Assembly: GCA_001969505.1 (NCBI GenBank) | Contig: LSSK01000606.1 | Coordinates: 1 to 20,940 of the forward strand | Length of the DNA stretch: 20,940 nt | Reading direction: 5' to 3' | DNA from: Zancudomyces culisetae | Lineage: Eukaryota; Kickxellomycota; Harpellomycetes; Harpellales; Legeriomycetaceae | In this document: positions 1 to 10,138 of the stretch, piece after piece | Position numbering within the stretch: position 1 is the first letter of the stretch | How the letters are laid out: the number at the start of each line of letters is the position of its first letter | The notes under the pieces: model-generated | Databases searched by the model: none | What the model was told of the DNA's origin: nothing | The model's input: the letters and a program-made list of their open reading frames with translations, nothing else | Position numbers and translations under genes: made by a program

Positions 1-2060
1 AGTGAAAATTATTTGAGAGTATAGAGAATACTTGTGTCTACGGGAAATGACTTGATTTATAATTTTTACATATTTAATTATTGCCAGAGCATGTATTTTA
101 TATATAGCACTAATTTCGTTTGTGTTTGAAATGCTCAATTTCATGATTTAATGATCTTATCTTACATATTCTACAAATATTAGGACCTAATAGGTATAGC
201 TTCGATGTTTAAAAGATATAAAATTTATCTTATGGCTATTGTATATTGTCATTTACTTTTACTTTAAAGTAAAACATTATAGTCATTCTTCTAATTATTT
301 CCGAGTTAATTCCTGTTTATTTCTTAACAGTGTTGTGTTGTTTAAAGTGAGTAAAAAGACGTTGGAGATTCTGGTTGGTAGAACTTCAGTATGTACTTGA
401 TAGGACAGTAGACAAAGATACTATACGAAATAAGCTCTAAGAGTCCTTTAGTAATATCAGTATTTTACAAAAGTATTGATATGGAGTAAGATTTGATTAC
501 AGAGAGCATTGATGACGTAGAGCGTCTTTGCACAAAATACACAGAGAGTTTAAAGGATATGACCCTGGATTCTTCATTTATTATTTTTATTATTATTATT
601 ATTACGCTAGCTTTATTCGTATTTAAGCATTCATATCAAAAAGAAGATTAAGGAAGAACAAATATCAATGAAAACGAGTGAATTAGTAGTATTGGAAAAC
701 TAACATAGTTATTAATAGGCTTTAGTTTCTTGTTTTCTGAATTGGAAAATTATATTTTTAATTTAACTAACCCTTGTGGTATTATATTAACCTTTTTTAA
801 ACAAAATACAAGTTTGACATTTCAACATATCTTGATATCTTTGTACATGATATAAAATTATAAATTTCTAATATTGATAATATTTGTTTTGAATTATACA
901 TACGCTTCATTTTTAGAGAATATTTAAGCTTCCATATTTCATTTAATTTATACAACATAAATACTGTGAATAGTTGGCGATTAACTATTTTGAATCTATT
1001 TGTTTGTACTTTTTAATCGTTATTGTAAATATATTTATATATCATATTGAAATAAAATTATGATTATTTATAGTTTAATGGATTGTTCAAAGTACAATTT
1101 CATTTTGATATATTTTAATCAACTAGGATTATTAATGTCTAAGATATGATTTATAGCAGATTGATCATATTTAACTATTAAAAAAATGAATTAGCTACAT
1201 CTCTTTCTTTAAATTATTTAATTTTTTGGTATAGTAAGCAGCATTACAAGAGTTGTAAATATGTGAAGTATTATAATATCGTTTATGGTCTTAATTTGAA
1301 TTTCCTTATAATACCACTGGGTTCATGGTTATTTTAAAACCTTCTCATAATTTACTTGGATTGAACACTAAATATTTGATTGTTTTTTAATAACGCTTAT
1401 TGGGTTAATTTGCGTATAATAAACAGCAAACAGAATATAATTTAGCAGGTATAATTTTACTAAACTAGAAAACAGTTTTTTTTGAACAGGAATATATCTC
1501 AATAGCTTTTCTCATTAAATTAATTCAAATTTCATAAGAAAAAAATAGAACAGAAAGATCTAGAGATTCAAGCTTCGATCGTTAGTACTACTTTCCTTGC
1601 TCGATATATTATTTAAAGGCGGGTCATTTCATATTCAAGTAAAAAATCAATATACCGAATCTGTCTCTGAGCAAACTACTGAATCCGAAATAGGTTATCT
1701 AACAATTCCTTAAAGCCAATTTATGAGGAGTTTTGCAAAATTTACTTCGATTTAGCGCATATTTATGCATTTCAATCAACTTTAAAATTGAATGTCAAAA
1801 TAGAGAATAGAGATTCAAATACTAAAACACTAATAGGCATTGGAATTACTCTGCAAAGAGTCTATTTAAGGTTTTAGGATAAATTCAATCAGTATTTTAT
1901 TTTAACCTGGTGATTAACGTATTTAAATTTTAGATTACACTGTGAAAAAATTAAAACATCTATTGAGAATTATATATTTTCAGAGGTATCATTGGACAGA
2001 AGTATTGAATATACGCAGTAAGTGTTATTGATACGGACTCTGTAGTCTTGTTTGGAAATA
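1..2060. other. AT-rich stretch with no recognisable gene
   Basis: No open frame of useful length is present on either strand in these 2 kb. The sequence is strongly AT-rich, with many short A and T runs and a small ATT trinucleotide repeat at about 580-604. I saw no tRNA B-box, no convincing box C/D snoRNA pair and no family-like peptide. A TGATGA at about 510 has no matching CTGA at a sensible distance. The last few hundred bases should hold the DNA2 promoter; a TATATATT run lies near 1970. The remainder may be UTR of a gene outside the window, a non-coding RNA, or spacer. Confidence 0.6.
580..604. repeat. ATT trinucleotide microsatellite
   Basis: A run of about six TTA/ATT units, slightly interrupted by a T-run at its left end, lies in the gene-free left part of the window. 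It is a simple-sequence repeat with no sign of coding use. Confidence 0.7.
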
Positions 2061-5000
2061 ATGAGGAGAAAGGTGGAACAGGTTAGGGGATTTGATTGTA
2101 TTCCACGTCCAAAGAATAATGGAAAGGAAAAAAGAGCGCAAAACACTGATGAATTTGGGATCCCAATAGTTCAAAAGTCAGTATTAAAGGTATTTATATA
2201 GTATGTTAATATTTTTAGACAATAGCAATATATATCTATCTACGAGTACGGCGGTCGTGGATATAACTAAGCTTGAAATGGTAGAAAAGTCAATCATACT
2301 TGATATTAGATGGATTACGCGTTTCCAATCATAAATAAAATCGAGTTTGCCCTCTACTCTTAAGGCTTGAAACTAATATTGTGTAACATTTTAAAAATAT
2401 GTTGTAAATAGGATGATACAGTCAAAAAATTGAGAATTAATAAGGGGGTGAAAAGCAAAAGTAATGTAGATGGGTTCTTTATACTATGTGAGGGAGAAAA
2501 TGAAAGGGCGGTCAATAAAAATACAATTATTGATAAGAGTGATAATCTAAAACTGGATAGACCAATCAATAGTAGTATTATAGAAAACCCTCCACTACGT
2601 GAAGCGATAATTAAAGATGCAGCGAAGGGTAGTACCGAAAAACTTGATATCGCCATTCAAAGTCACATTGAAAAAAATGGTTTAATGGGAAAGCCTAAAG
2701 ATGGTTGCATAGAAAAGTTTGAAGGGCAAAAGAGTCTTGAGGCAGAAATTATAAAAGTAGAAGGTACAAAACGAGAAAGCTTAAAAAGGGACAAGGTGTC
2801 GAATCACAAGGAGCAGTCCGTTGAGCACAAAATGACACCAAAACGACGAACGAAAGCAGCTTCGGGAATCTCGGAGAGAATTGTGTGGCTGCAGTCGCCG
2901 CCAGAGGAGCTCATCAGAAGGATAGAAACGAGGCCAGCAATCGGAGGAAGGGTTAAACCGTTGGTGGGTAAATCCGCTAGAGATACTTCACCCGAAGAGG
3001 CGGCAAAAAAAATAACTCAAAAGCTTATGTTTGCAAGGAAATCTGCAAAGTTGGAAAGTAACAGTGATGATATTGAGGATTTGTGTAGCAGTGCTAACCG
3101 TGATGGCGATTTATCGGACAAGATGCCAAACAAAAACTGGTCAAAGAATATCGAATTTGGGTTGGAAAATTTCGAAAAGAATTTCGGAATGGAAATTGAG
3201 TTTAACGATATCTTTTCGAGCAAGGAACGACAAAATAAACGAATACTACCGCATATTTCCACACATAGCGAAGTTGAAAAAAATAATGCCAAAGCTAGTA
3301 TGAAAGAGATCATACTAGATTCATTTTCCGAATTGGTGGAGAATAAAGAAAAAATACTAAAAGAAAAAAGAGTAGATAGAAAAGATGTATCCAAAAATAA
3401 CGAGTTGAGTAGAGTTGTGGGTGAAGAATCACGCGAAGAGCAGCCAAGTGATGTATTCAGCAGTGTGGAGATAAGAAAACCGCATCTACAAAGGGATATA
3501 GAGGTACTTGATTCAACAGAATTTGATGGGGAATTTGATGGGGAATTTGATGATAGTTTGATGGAAGATTTGGATTATGACGCACTAGAAAAGGATGCAA
3601 TTGCCAAAACTCAAAAAATGCCACAAGAGGGTAATGATAAATGTAAAAATAAGAGCGAATCAGATAGAGAAAGTGCAAGTGGAAGTGGAAATGAGCATGG
3701 ACGTGAGGAAGAAGATGAGGATTTTGACATGAGTGTGGACTATATGGATATTGAAGGTCTAGAAGAAAAATTACAAGAGTTAGAAAAGCAAGGACAAACA
3801 AAGGGTGGATACGTGCAACCACAGGACACAAATAATGGTCAAACTGGTGCAATTAACACTGTCGAGGGACGTTTAGATGGTTTAAGCATAATTGGAGAAG
3901 GGCAAAAAAGGGAGTCGACAGTAGGGGAGGATGAGCAGAGTACGCAGCTGTTAAGTAGAGTATACGATACGCAATATAATATCAAACAGGAGAATTGGAA
4001 TTATTGCAATTATGAAAGGTTGCTGGTGATTTCAGTGTCATCAGAGTGGTATTGTGATGCATATGATGCGACTGTGAAGGGAAAAAAGGTGATCGCAGTG
4101 AACGAGGAAACTGAAGAGGACTTGGAGCTTAAATTGCGAGGAAGCTGGAAAGAAACTGAGATTGAACGGGGAAAGTACATTCACTTGCTTAAAAAGACAG
4201 GTTCACGGAGCGAACAGGTGGTGCTAATAGACGAAAAAAGCGAGTATTTTGTAATAACATATCCAGAGGTATTGGTTCCGGTAACTTCAATATCTCAGGC
4301 ATTAGTATGTGCAAGAAGAGCGGTGTTAAGAGAGAAATACAAAGCCGGTGTATTTGAGGACACCAACGCGAGCTCTGAGGAGACTAGGAAGGCAGAGGAG
4401 AGAATTCTTGTTGGAAATTTGACACACGAGTTGATTGAATGGGCAGCGCTGAACGATGAATGGGAAGAAGCACCGCTGATGCAGGCGATGCGGGAAATAG
4501 TGATAGAGAATATAGAGGGTTTGTGGCAGGCAGGGACTTCAGTAGAAAGGATAGAAGAGGCGCTAGTAGGGAATATAAGGGCGTTGATAAAGTGGGCACA
4601 GCAGTACTATTCCAAAAAGATCAAAGGATCATTGAATGGCCGCCCTGGATTGATAGTGCAAAAATTTTTAGATGCAGAGGAAAACCTAAGATCGTATAGG
4701 TTTGGGATGAGTGGAAACGTGGATCTGACAGCCATTGGATGTTCTGGCTACGAGGTTTACTACGATAGGGGCAATGTAATTCCGATAGAAATAAAGACAG
4801 GCAAAGCGAGTGGTAATTCACTTGTATCCTACATGGCACAGGTACAGTGTTACATGTTACTGTTGTCGGAGCAGTACAAAACGACAGTTAATCGGGGGAT
4901 GTTGGCTTTTATTAGTGGTGCCAATGCAGAGGATGTGGTTGTAAAAGACGTGCATGCGGGAGATGACATAATTAGGGGAATTGTACAATGGAGAAATGTC

Positions 5001-7487
5001 TTGGCACGATACGCGCGAAATTCATACGATTTACCTCCGATAGTTCCCAGCAATGCCTGTAAATGGTGTCCCGTAATATCAGTATGTCTGCTGAACCATA
5101 GGGCAAACGAGAATGGTACAAGTGTGACATGTAAAATGGCAGAAGAAGCATGGTCTAGACATGTTGGGCATCTTACGCCGCGCGATTTGAATTTTTTTAA
5201 CCAGTGGAGCAAGTTCATAAACGAAGAAGAGCGAGTAAGTAATCAGGAGAATGCCAAGGTGTGGACCGAAACGGAGGAGGAGCGGATAAAACGGGGCGTT
5301 AGTGTAGTTGATTTGTATATAGAAAAGTGCGAAGTGATGAAAAAGATCGGGGGAGCAAACAAAAACAAACATAGATTTAGAAAAACTAGTGAGGAAGGCA
5401 AAATTGAACACCGATTAAATGCTGGAGACCCGATAGTTGTCGGAAGGGAGAGGGGAAATGTAATGGCAGTAGGCTTTGTTTTGGATATTGGGCCGGATTG
5501 TATAGATGTGTGTGTCGACAAAAAATTGCGCATATACTATGATGATGGGCAAAAAAACAGAATCTGTGGGTATAGGATTGATAAATCCGAAGTAAGTAGT
5601 GCGGCAAAGACACTACGAACCAATTTGGCTGCAATGTTTGTAGATGGTGGTGATGAAGAGCGGCGACGGCTAATAGTCGATTTGGAATCACCTAGATTTG
5701 ACCAATTGCGGAGTAACAATAGGATTCAGCGAGAAGATAATAAAGTGGCACCACCAGAAAGAACGGAAACAGTAACAGCGACAGAGGCAGAGACAGAGAC
5801 AGAGACAGAGACAGGAACAGTTTCAGGCATGGGTGGAACTTCCTCAGACAAAAGCACGGGGAGTAGCATGAATTCGGGGCAACTTAGAGTGATCAATAGA
5901 GTGATGCAGTCAAAGGACTACACGTTGGTGTTGGGAATGCCAGGAACTGGAAAGACAATGACCATAACCAAGCTAATCAAAACAATAGTAGCCAAGAATC
6001 AAACGGTTTTGCTGGTTGCATTTACACATACGGCAGTAGATAATGTCCTGGTAAAATTGATAGATGATCCACAAGTCAGATTTTTGCGAATAGGAAGACT
6101 GGATAAGGTGCGACCTGAAATCCGCAAGCACAGCATTAATGCGATCAAGGCAAGGACAGTGGAAGAATACGAAGATGCTGTGATTACCAATACAAATGTG
6201 ATTGCTGTAACGAGTTTAGGTGGGCACGCAGTCCTCAAAAAACGAACGTTTGATTATTGTATTGTCGAGGAGGCATCGCAGATAAGCCTGGTGGGGTGTT
6301 TGGGGCATTTGAGGAGCTGTTTGAGGTTTGTGTTGGTTGGAGATCACTACCAGCTACCTCCGCTTTCTCGTACCGTTTCAACGGTCAATATTTATAAAAA
6401 CAGTAATCATCAAAATAGCAGTGGCGGTAGCAGCAACTATAGTGGGAATGCTAACAACTCTAACGTTGTTAGTGGACTAATGTCAGTTCAGGGGGAGTCC
6501 TTGTTCAAGGTGTTATGTGACAACCATAGCTTTAGTATTGTGGAGTTGGATTACCAATACCGAATGGACTATGAAATTCAACAGTTGGTCAATAGTTTGG
6601 TATATGGAAATCGGTTAAAATACGGGAAGATGGTATTACCAAAGAGTGTACTTGTTGATTGTGAGCCTAGTTTAAAGGATACGCATCAAAGTACCGATGT
6701 TGATGCTATGTTCCGAGATATTATAGATTATATACACCCTATAGTATTTTTAAATACCGATCCTCTAGGAGAGTTGGCACACGAGCGAATAATGAATGAG
6801 TCAGTGGGCAACGAGTTTGAGGCAAAAATAAGTGCCAAAATTGCAGAAAAGATTGTATTGCAAGAACTGGGGAGTGTTAACGAGATGAGTCAAACCAGTG
6901 GTAGTAGTGGTAGTAATAGTAGTAGTAGTAATGGTAGTGGCAATGGTAGCAATGGTAGCAATGGTAGTCCGAACAATGGGGATATCAACTGTCGAGAGCT
7001 GATTGGTATTGTTACTCCGTATAGAGCACAAATTCAGATCATCAACAGATACATCAATGGCACGAAATTTAGACGCAACGAAAACCGAGGCAGTACAGCT
7101 ACAGGTGCCTTTGCGGGTGATGGCGATGATAACAGATCTGGTACTACAAATGGTAGCGGGTATAGCCTTGGGGCCGGTAATGGTAACCATAGCAACAGTG
7201 GTCAGCAAAATAAGAACATGATTGAGGTCGATTCAGTGGATAGATTCCAGGGACGAGATAAAAAAGTGATTATTCTGTCGCTGGTGAGAAATAACAGCAG
7301 CGGATATGTTGGAGATTTGCTGATGGACTGGAGGAGAATCAATGTGGCAATAAGTCGGAGTAAAATGAAAATAATAATTATAGGTTCAATTAAAACGGTC
7401 CAAAGAATTGGAATAATCAACGAACTACTAAGTTATAAAAACATAAAAATATATGATCTTAGCACTCTGATTTTAGCAGACGAATGA
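2061..7487 (+). CDS. DNA2: DNA replication ATP-dependent helicase/nuclease Dna2 (two exons)
   Basis: Dna2 cleaves 5' flaps during Okazaki fragment maturation and resects double-strand ends with RecQ helicases and RPA. Model: exons 2061-2189 and 2412-7487, intron 2190-2411 (GTATTT...TAG, ACTAAT near 2376), product 1734 aa. The ATG follows an in-frame TAG at 2043; exon 1 and exon 2 are both phase 0. Residues 1 to about 560 are charged and low in complexity. The RecB-like nuclease has H715, D814, E836 and K838, flanked by four iron-sulfur cysteines: C676, then C926, C929 and C935 spaced C-x2-C-x5-C. A TETETE-type linker near 1170 leads to the SF1B helicase: Walker A GMPGTGKT 1218-1225, motif II EEAS 1329-1332, motif III GDHYQLPP, a QYRM motif, and motif VI with R1692. 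Odd points: motif II has E where the family has D, and three Ser/Gly/Asn inserts interrupt the helicase (about 1374-1398, 1538-1567, 1616-1645). It is longer than yeast Dna2 (1522 aa). The identity is secure; exon 1 is inferred. Confidence 0.93.
2190..2411 (+). other. DNA2 intron 1
   Basis: The 222-nt intron runs from GTATTT to TAG. Reading through without splicing meets an in-frame TAG at 2199-2201. Splicing joins a phase-0 exon 1 to codons 2412 onward, which are open into the Dna2 frame. ACTAAT about 30 nt before the acceptor fits a branch site. It contains an ACGCGT hexamer at 2317-2322. Confidence 0.7.
3519..3552 (+). repeat. 12-bp tandem repeat within DNA2 (E-F-D-G units)
   Basis: Three near-identical 12-bp units, GAATTTGATGGG at 3519 and 3531 and a third diverging at its end from 3543, encode EFDG-EFDG-EFDD from residue 413. 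They sit in the acidic N-terminal region of Dna2. Confidence 0.85.
5784..5813 (+). repeat. GAGACA hexanucleotide repeat in the DNA2 interdomain linker
   Basis: About four to five GAGACA units encode alternating Thr-Glu residues near position 1170. The tract separates the nuclease domain from the helicase Walker A motif. It is a simple repeat, probably a flexible acidic linker. Confidence 0.8.
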
Positions 7488-9802
7488 TAATCTCGAGGTT
7501 TTTGGTGGATGGCAAACCTTCGAGTTGGCTGACCAGCGAACTGTCATCGCCACACAGAATCTTTCTGGATTTCTGGCCGATTTCAGAATCCTGTTGTTCC
7601 AATAGCACAACGATTACAAATGATCCCTTTACTGCTAAGGATTTCAAAGTTTGTGGGTTAAACGAAGCCAGGATTTTGGATTTCAATTCGGCGCCGCTGA
7701 CGTTGTGTTTTGAAAGTAGCTGGCATAGCAATCTTTCGAAACCAGGGTTGAGAGAGCAAGAAGTATCTACAGGCAATGAAGCTATTACTTTGATTAACCA
7801 ATCCAAAGTTTGGGAGAATATTGGGCTGTTGCTGGCATTATTTTCTTTAGTATTTTCAGTTCGTTTGTTTGTAGCTGGCAATAAATTGGCTAGAATCAAT
7901 TGGAAGATTACTTGGTTTTGGAAATCATCTTGGCTGTCTTGCTCGCCTGAATTACCATTACTGCTGTTGTTTTTACCAGATACACTTTGGACAAATGATT
8001 TTGTTAGACTTTCGGATTTAAAATAGTGGTTTGTGATTTTAGGAATGGCATAACTTGCAAGTTCGGCAAACTTGGTGGCCAAATCCTTCTTGGTAGTCTT
8101 TGGTCGAATTACGTCACCAATTTCCTTCATAATTTTGATACACTGGAATCCCAAAAACCTGGCATCACGTTTACCTCTTCCAATCAAAAACAAAACAACT
8201 CGACGGCCAAACTTATCCTTTGCCAACTGATCCAAGTTTGCCGAATTTACCAGGGTGCTCACGATAGTCTTGCTTACAAAAACGGTATCGTCCACTGATT
8301 CCAAAGCTGCAATAACCACATTGTGTGCATATTCATCGGTACAGCATTTTATGACATATGGCTTTATCGATTTAACGAGCGCCTTTTTGTCCTTGGCTGT
8401 CTTTGAATGGTAAAATGTTTGCATTCCCACTTGGTATCCCTCCTTTGTATGCAATATTTCAACAAATCTATTCGCTCCTGCGCTTTCCTCGCCATCAGCA
8501 TTGTTGTTTGCGTTATCGTCGCCTTCTCCGCCTTCTTCACCACCGTTTTTGTTTGTCAGAATGGCTATGATATCGTTGATTTCGTTTTCTGTTGCAATCG
8601 AGTAGTATTCCAACATCAATCGGTGTAATATACTGTATCTAATCGCATTCTCATTGCTTGCAAGCTTGGAAATATGTGTTTTGAGATTTCGAATAATGGC
8701 TTCTCGTTTCATTGGTTGGCTTTCGACAATTTCTTTTGCTGTCTTGACTGCTGCTGATGACTCTGATTTACCGTTTTTCCCCTTGTTTGCTACAGATTTG
8801 CTCTTGAAAACTATGAATTCTGGTCCGTAGAATTCAGTAATCATCTGCTTTTGCTGTGTTGCATTTGCCCACACCGAATAAATCTCTTCAACTAGTGGTC
8901 CACTAACTCGTTGTCCGACCAACTTGTTGATTTTCCCGTAAAACTTTGTAATTATTCTTGATCGGTACTCATTTCCCTTTTTTCCAGTACTGAATTTAAG
9001 CATCTTTCCGACTATATATCGGCCATAGTTTGCCTTGGCCAACTCTACAACCTCGTCTATCAACTCTTCAATAATCTTTTCCCGCTGTTGCTGGTTTCCG
9101 TGCTTGAGAATACTTTGAATAATTCTGCTACAATCGTGTTTGAATGTTATTTCCTTGATTCTCCCCTTGATTGTGTTATCCAAAATATCTTGGATCATCT
9201 TTTGTCGTTCAACATTGTCAATATCTCCACGCCTTCTTATCACCTCCCATTTCTTTTTGATGTCCTGGATATCATCGTACATTTCATTCTTTTTTCTCTT
9301 TTGGTCCTCCAATGCTTTTTTCTTTTCTTTTCTTTTTTCTATTGTTTAATCAAAGATCATTATTATAGCTTTCTTGCCTACAAATAAATAAATGAATACA
9401 AATGTATCAAAAAGCTAACAGTGGAATACAAATGTACATACCTGATGAGTTACCGCTTGTTGGAGCCTTCTGCTCTCCCCCTTCTTCATTCTCCTCCATC
9501 TCTTCGTCTTCTTCCTCGTCTCCTTCCATTACCTCCTCTTCTTCCTCGTCTTCCTCCTCTTCGTCTCCTTCAATTACTTCCTCCTCCTCATCATATTCAC
9601 TATTTTCATCCTCATACTGCTCACTATCACTCGAATCAAATTCCTCCTCACTTGAGTCTTGTTTAGTTATTGGCACATTCGGTCTCTTTTTTTCCTCTAC
9701 AACTTTTCTCTTCTTGTTTGCACTTTCCAAACTTTGTACCTTGCCACCTTTACCTTTGTTGGTTGTAGCTGTAGCTGCTCGCTTGTTGTTTCTATTCGCC
9801 AT
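7459..9802 (-). CDS. PUF6: Puf6/PUM3-like Pumilio-family ribosome biogenesis protein (two exons)
   Basis: Puf6 (human PUM3) is a nucleolar RNA-binding protein for 60S biogenesis; yeast Puf6 also represses ASH1 mRNA translation. Model on the minus strand: exon 1 9802-9442, intron 9441-9339 (GTATGT...TAG, 103 nt), exon 2 9338-7459, product 746 aa against 656 in yeast. Exon 1 ends with one base of a codon that exon 2 completes as Glu, followed by a Lys/Arg-rich run into the PUF frame. The ATG at 9802 is the first in its frame and is preceded by an A-run. Exon 1 encodes a basic head (1-40) and a very acidic stretch (about 50-110), as in nucleolar factors. Exon 2 carries the PUF repeats, including ITFKHDCSRIIQ, LAKANYGRYIVGKML and a FYG-containing segment, then a Ser/Asn-rich linker and a C-terminal CPL-like helical region (SLPVDTS, FERLLCQLLS). 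Its stop lies inside the DNA2 coding sequence. Family assignment is firm. Confidence 0.92.
9339..9441 (-). other. PUF6 intron 1
   Basis: The donor is GTATGT at 9441-9436 and the chosen acceptor TAG at 9341-9339. A second TAG acceptor at 9380-9378 is present, but using it leads to an in-frame TAA after 11 codons. No strong branch-site consensus is visible. Confidence 0.75.
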
Positions 9803-9889
9803 TTTTTTTATTCTACCAAACAAAATTCTATTAATTACTTGTGCAATCTAAAGATTGCTAATTGCTTGGTTTTGAGGTTATAGCTTTCG

Positions 9890-9907
9890 AAAAAAAAAAT
9901 TTTTTTT
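9890..9907. promoter_or_regulatory. A10T8 tract, RRPE-like
   Basis: Ten A followed by eight T, preceded by TTTCG, lie 88 bp upstream of the PUF6 start codon. The tract matches the core of the RRPE/AATTTT element, but could simply be a nucleosome-excluding poly(dA:dT) tract. Confidence 0.4.
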
Positions 9908-9980
9908 ACTATATTCACTAATATGACCTACTTTGCTCTAAATGTAAAAAAAATATTATTACAACGCAAAATCCAAATCG

Positions 9981-9999
9981 AAAAAAAAAAAATTTTTTT
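9981..9999. promoter_or_regulatory. A12T7 tract, RRPE-like
   Basis: Twelve A followed by seven T, preceded by AATCG, lie about 180 bp upstream of the PUF6 start. This is a second copy of the pattern seen at 9890. Confidence 0.4.
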
Positions 10000-10138
10000 A
10001 TTCTTTTTCCAATTTCTCGTGTTTTTATTTGGTAAAAGCGCATTCGCAATCTTAAATCGAAACAAATCCATTAAAAAAAACGTGACCTAAATATATTCCG
10101 CCCAAACAACCCAAAAAAATATATATAAAAATGAGAGA

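Larger units (their letters stand above)
9803..10138. promoter_or_regulatory. PUF6 promoter region and COG5 3' region
   Basis: This 336-bp spacer lies between two minus-strand genes, so it holds the PUF6 promoter and the end of COG5. It has no ORF. Its marked features are two A(n)T(n) tracts: A10T8 at 9890-9907 and A12T7 at 9981-9999, each preceded by TCG. They resemble the AAAAATTTT core of the RRPE element of fungal ribosome-biogenesis promoters and would also exclude nucleosomes. A TATATATAAAAATG stretch lies beside the COG5 stop. Confidence 0.5.

Noticed and set aside
505-600. TGATGA as box C of a C/D snoRNA
   Set aside because: No CTGA box D within a normal distance and no terminal stem.
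2201-2206. GTATGT as donor of the DNA2 intron
   Set aside because: It matches the consensus better than the GTATTT at 2190, but exon 1 would then end in TA and joining to the acceptor at 2411 creates a stop or shifts the frame. The donor at 2190 gives a clean phase-0 join.
9402-9851. 149-codon plus-strand Ser-rich frame opposite PUF6 exon 1
   Set aside because: It is the antisense shadow of the Glu/Asp-rich acidic region; long antisense frames over GAA/GAG-rich sequence are expected.
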